Assembly: GCA_900550835.1 (NCBI GenBank)
Contig: URTP01000094.1
Coordinates: 1 to 8,031, forward strand
Origin: an uncultured Collinsella sp.
GTDB taxonomy: Bacteria > Actinomycetota > Coriobacteriia > Coriobacteriales > Coriobacteriaceae
DNA: 8,031 bases
Reading direction: 5' to 3'
Positions within the stretch are counted from its first letter, which is position 1. The number at the start of each line of letters is the position of its first letter. The notes beneath the pieces are model-generated. The model was not told the origin of the DNA. It was given only the letters and a program-made list of their open reading frames with translations, and did not search any database. The translations under genes and the position numbers were made by a program. Positions 6,243 through 8,031 of the stretch are shown piece by piece.

Positions 6243-7211
6243 ATGGCAACGTTGCTCGCCGATAAATACGAGGCTCGCAAGGCCGAGGTCAACGCTCGCT
6301 TTGAGCAGCTTCGCGCCAACGAGGAGGAGCTCAACCGGATCTTTGCCAAGATCTACAACATGGAGGGCGAGGTGCCCATCGAGGTCGAGGATAAGTACGT
6401 GTCGGTGGCGCGCATCTTCGACACCGCCGACGAGATCCCCGAGAGCTATAAGGGCAACAAGTATGTGCGCACCAAGCGCGACGAGATCACCTCGCTCATG
6501 AGCTATGCCGCGGGCTGCATGTTCGGCCGCTATTCGCTGGACGTGGACGGTCTGGTTCTGGCCGACCAGGGTGCCACGGTCTCTGACTATCTGGCCAAGA
6601 TGCCCGATCCCGAGAATGTGACCTTTATGCCAGATAGCGACAACGTGCTGCCTATCACCGATGACGAATACTTTGACGACGACATCGTGCGTTACTTTAT
6701 CGACTTTGTGCGCACCGTGTATGGCGAGGAGACGCTCGAGCAGAACCTGTCCTTTATTGCCGAGGCACTCGGCGGCAAGGGCACCTCGCGCGAGGTTATC
6801 CGCACCTACTTTTTGAAGGACTTCTTTAAGGACCACTGCCAGACCTACAAGAAGCGTCCCATCTACTGGCTGTTCGACTCGGGCAAAAAGAACGGCTTTA
6901 TGGCCCTGGTGTACATGCACCGCTACACGCCCGACTTGCTGGCGCGCATTCGCACTGACTACGTGCACGAGCAGCAGGAGCGCTATCGTTCGCAGATCGC
7001 CGATGCCGAGGATGCGCTGGCTACGGCGGAGCGCGGCGAGAAGGTCGCGCTGACCAAGCGCATCAAAAAGCTCAAGGATCAGCTGACCGAGACCGTTGCC
7101 TACGAGGAAAAGCTGCATCACCTGGCCGACCAGATGATAAAGATCGACCTGGACGACGGCGTTAAGGTCAACTATGCCAAGTTCCAGGATGTGTTGGCAA
7201 AGATAAAATAA
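6243..7211 (+). CDS. pglX: Detached C-terminal domain of BREX-1 PglX
   Basis: A 322-residue ORF that carries only the C-terminal part of BREX-1 PglX. Recognisable conserved stretches are VNARFEQLRANEEELNRIF (about 18-36), SYAAGCMFGRYSLDVDGL (about 86-103), ALGGKGTSREVIRTYFLKDFF, RPIYWLFDSGKKNGFMALVY (about 217-236) and a final charged helical segment ending DLDDGVKVNYAKFQDVLAKIK. The catalytic NPPY part is absent here and lies at 2-1216, so the gene has been split by about 5 kb. The ORF has no internal stop or frameshift. The start ATG at 6243 has only a weak GA-rich ribosome site; no earlier in-frame start exists downstream of the stop at 6213. Codon use is GC-rich and TTT-preferring for Phe, like pglZ and unlike the first 560 bases of the window. 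pglZ follows after 60 nt. It may complement the N-terminal piece in trans or be a non-functional remnant. Confidence 0.88.
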   Translation: MATLLADKYEARKAEVNARFEQLRANEEELNRIFAKIYNMEGEVPIEVEDKYVSVARIFDTADEIPESYKGNKYVRTKRDEITSLMSYAAGCMFGRYSLDVDGLVLADQGATVSDYLAKMPDPENVTFMPDSDNVLPITDDEYFDDDIVRYFIDFVRTVYGEETLEQNLSFIAEALGGKGTSREVIRTYFLKDFFKDHCQTYKKRPIYWLFDSGKKNGFMALVYMHRYTPDLLARIRTDYVHEQQERYRSQIADAEDALATAERGEKVALTKRIKKLKDQLTETVAYEEKLHHLADQMIKIDLDDGVKVNYAKFQDVLAKIK

Positions 7212-7271
7212 TGCACACGTGATTACGCGTTACGCGAATTGTTTTGACCGGTATGACAGTGGGATTGTTAG

Positions 7272-8031
7272 ATGGCAAAGTTCGATGTAATTGAAGAGCT
7301 GGCAGCGCGCTTTGAACAGCCGCTGCCCGATTGCCGTGAGCGCCGCGTGGTGGTGTGGCACGACGCTGAGGGCGAGTTTGCCGCCACGTTTGCCGAGCTT
7401 GCCGAGGGCGGCTTTGGCGAAGCGGTAGAGCAGCGCTTGCCGCGTCCGGTGCGCTTTGTGGAGGCGTGCGACGGGCATGTGTTTGAGGTCAAGCGCCTTA
7501 TTGCCCGCGAGGACACTACGAGCGACATGTTGGTGTATCGCCAGCAGGGGCGCGGTGGCCTCGAGGGCGATTGGCTGGCCGATGTTGAGCTGTATGCCGA
7601 TCAGTTCTCGGCGGACTATCTGTCGCTGCTGGCCGATCAGCTGGGCGCCTCGAACGCGATGGATATTCGCAAGGCGCTGCAGGCACACAAGTCGTTCTTT
7701 ACCGCCAAGAATCGCGTCGCCAAGTTTTCTAAGTGCATGCCCGCGCCTGCTTGTGCGGCCGATGTTGAGCTGGGCCTGTTGGCTGCCATGTTTGGCGGCT
7801 CCGACCCCAGCGCTGCCACTATGCCGTTTATTGTGCGCGCGTGCCTGACCATGCTGCTGCACGATGGCCCGGAGGCGCTGGCGGAGCTGGCTCGTAAGTT
7901 TGAGGCTGCCTACAGCCTTGCTGCCTTTGTGCGTCAGCGCACGGGCTTTGAGGGCGCGCTGTTCGAGCGTGATTCGCTGCAGGATTTTGCCGCCCATGTG
8001 CTGCTGACGGCTTCGGCGTCTCTAGTGCCGG
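7272..8031 (+). CDS. pglZ: BREX-1 PglZ (alkaline-phosphatase-superfamily protein), N-terminal part, runs off the right edge
   Basis: PglZ is the second signature BREX protein, with an alkaline-phosphatase-like domain; it is required for BREX defence and acts in the cytoplasm with PglX. The ATG at 7272 (GTGGGA 7 nt upstream) opens a frame with no stop through the end of the window, giving 253 residues. The N-terminus reads MAKFDVIEELAARFEQPLPD, then RRVVVWHDAEGEFAATF (24-40, the family's opening strand with WxDxxGEF), FEVKRLIAREDTTSDMLVY, GDWLADVELYADQFSADY, and HKSFFTAKNRVAKF, matching BREX-1 PglZ in order. The metal-binding phosphatase core lies beyond the window. Its position directly after pglX is the canonical type 1 order brxA-brxB-brxC-pglX-pglZ-brxL, which supports both calls. 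Confidence 0.87.
   Translation, partial: MAKFDVIEELAARFEQPLPDCRERRVVVWHDAEGEFAATFAELAEGGFGEAVEQRLPRPVRFVEACDGHVFEVKRLIAREDTTSDMLVYRQQGRGGLEGDWLADVELYADQFSADYLSLLADQLGASNAMDIRKALQAHKSFFTAKNRVAKFSKCMPAPACAADVELGLLAAMFGGSDPSAATMPFIVRACLTMLLHDGPEALAELARKFEAAYSLAAFVRQRTGFEGALFERDSLQDFAAHVLLTASASLVP

Noticed and set aside
6201..7121. 306-residue minus-strand ORF opposite the PglX C-terminal fragment
   Set aside because: The plus-strand frame matches PglX in conserved blocks; the minus frame is a GC-rich shadow rich in Leu, Val, His and Gln.
7230..7997. 255-residue minus-strand ORF opposite pglZ
   Set aside because: The plus strand encodes a recognisable PglZ N-terminus; the minus frame is its shadow.
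1..8031. Integrase, invertase or transposase that could move or switch the cassette
   Set aside because: No ORF shows tyrosine or serine recombinase or DDE motifs; if such an enzyme exists it lies outside the window. The repeats alone do not prove mobility.
1..8031. CRISPR array, tRNA, rRNA or known riboswitch
   Set aside because: The only repeats are single pairs without regular spacing, and no cloverleaf or conserved RNA core was seen in the intergenic regions.

Overview
This window is the downstream half of a type 1 BREX phage-defence locus in which the methyltransferase gene pglX is interrupted by about 5 kb of other DNA. The flanks are GC-rich with actinobacterial-style codon use. The PglX and PglZ sequences look like those of a gut Coriobacteriia (Collinsella or a relative), but that placement is a guess from sequence style only. 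The middle (about 560 to 6240) is visibly more AT-rich.

Layout, left to right. Positions 2-1216 (+) hold the methyltransferase core (NPPY motif) and target-recognition part of PglX, entering from outside the window and stopping cleanly after ...SWDFKRHPLV. Positions 1228-1791 (+) encode a small membrane-anchored protein of unknown function. Positions 1792-2202 are non-coding and hold a terminator, repeat A and the first copy of a 27-bp perfect direct repeat (R1). Positions 2203-3789 (+) encode a 528-residue coiled-coil protein I cannot assign. After it come repeat B, which contains a terminator, and a second terminator facing the opposite way. Positions 4003-5920 (-) hold a two-gene operon: an RloA-type AAA15/ABC-like ATPase followed one nucleotide later by an RloB-type TOPRIM-like protein. 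Positions 5935-6242 form a divergent promoter region with the second repeat copy (R2). Positions 6243-7211 (+) encode the missing C-terminal part of PglX as a separate intact ORF. Positions 7272-8031 (+) begin pglZ, which runs off the right edge.

The two PglX pieces fit end to end: one stops at the end of the target-recognition region and the other resumes within a few residues of the conserved linker (KYEARKAEVNARFEQL...). The inserted cargo therefore sits at a domain boundary and leaves both halves as open reading frames. The cargo is itself defence-like (RloAB, a membrane protein, a coiled-coil protein), making this a defence cassette nested in a defence gene. No recombinase, transposase or integrase is visible in the window. 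Repeats R1/R2 and A/B are the best candidates for traces of how the cassette was assembled.

The strongest candidate for something undescribed is the combination: a split PglX, with its recognition part in foreign-looking DNA, carrying a nested cassette bounded by direct repeats and containing an unassigned 528-residue protein. Whether the two PglX halves work together, or the locus is dead or switchable, cannot be decided from this sequence alone.
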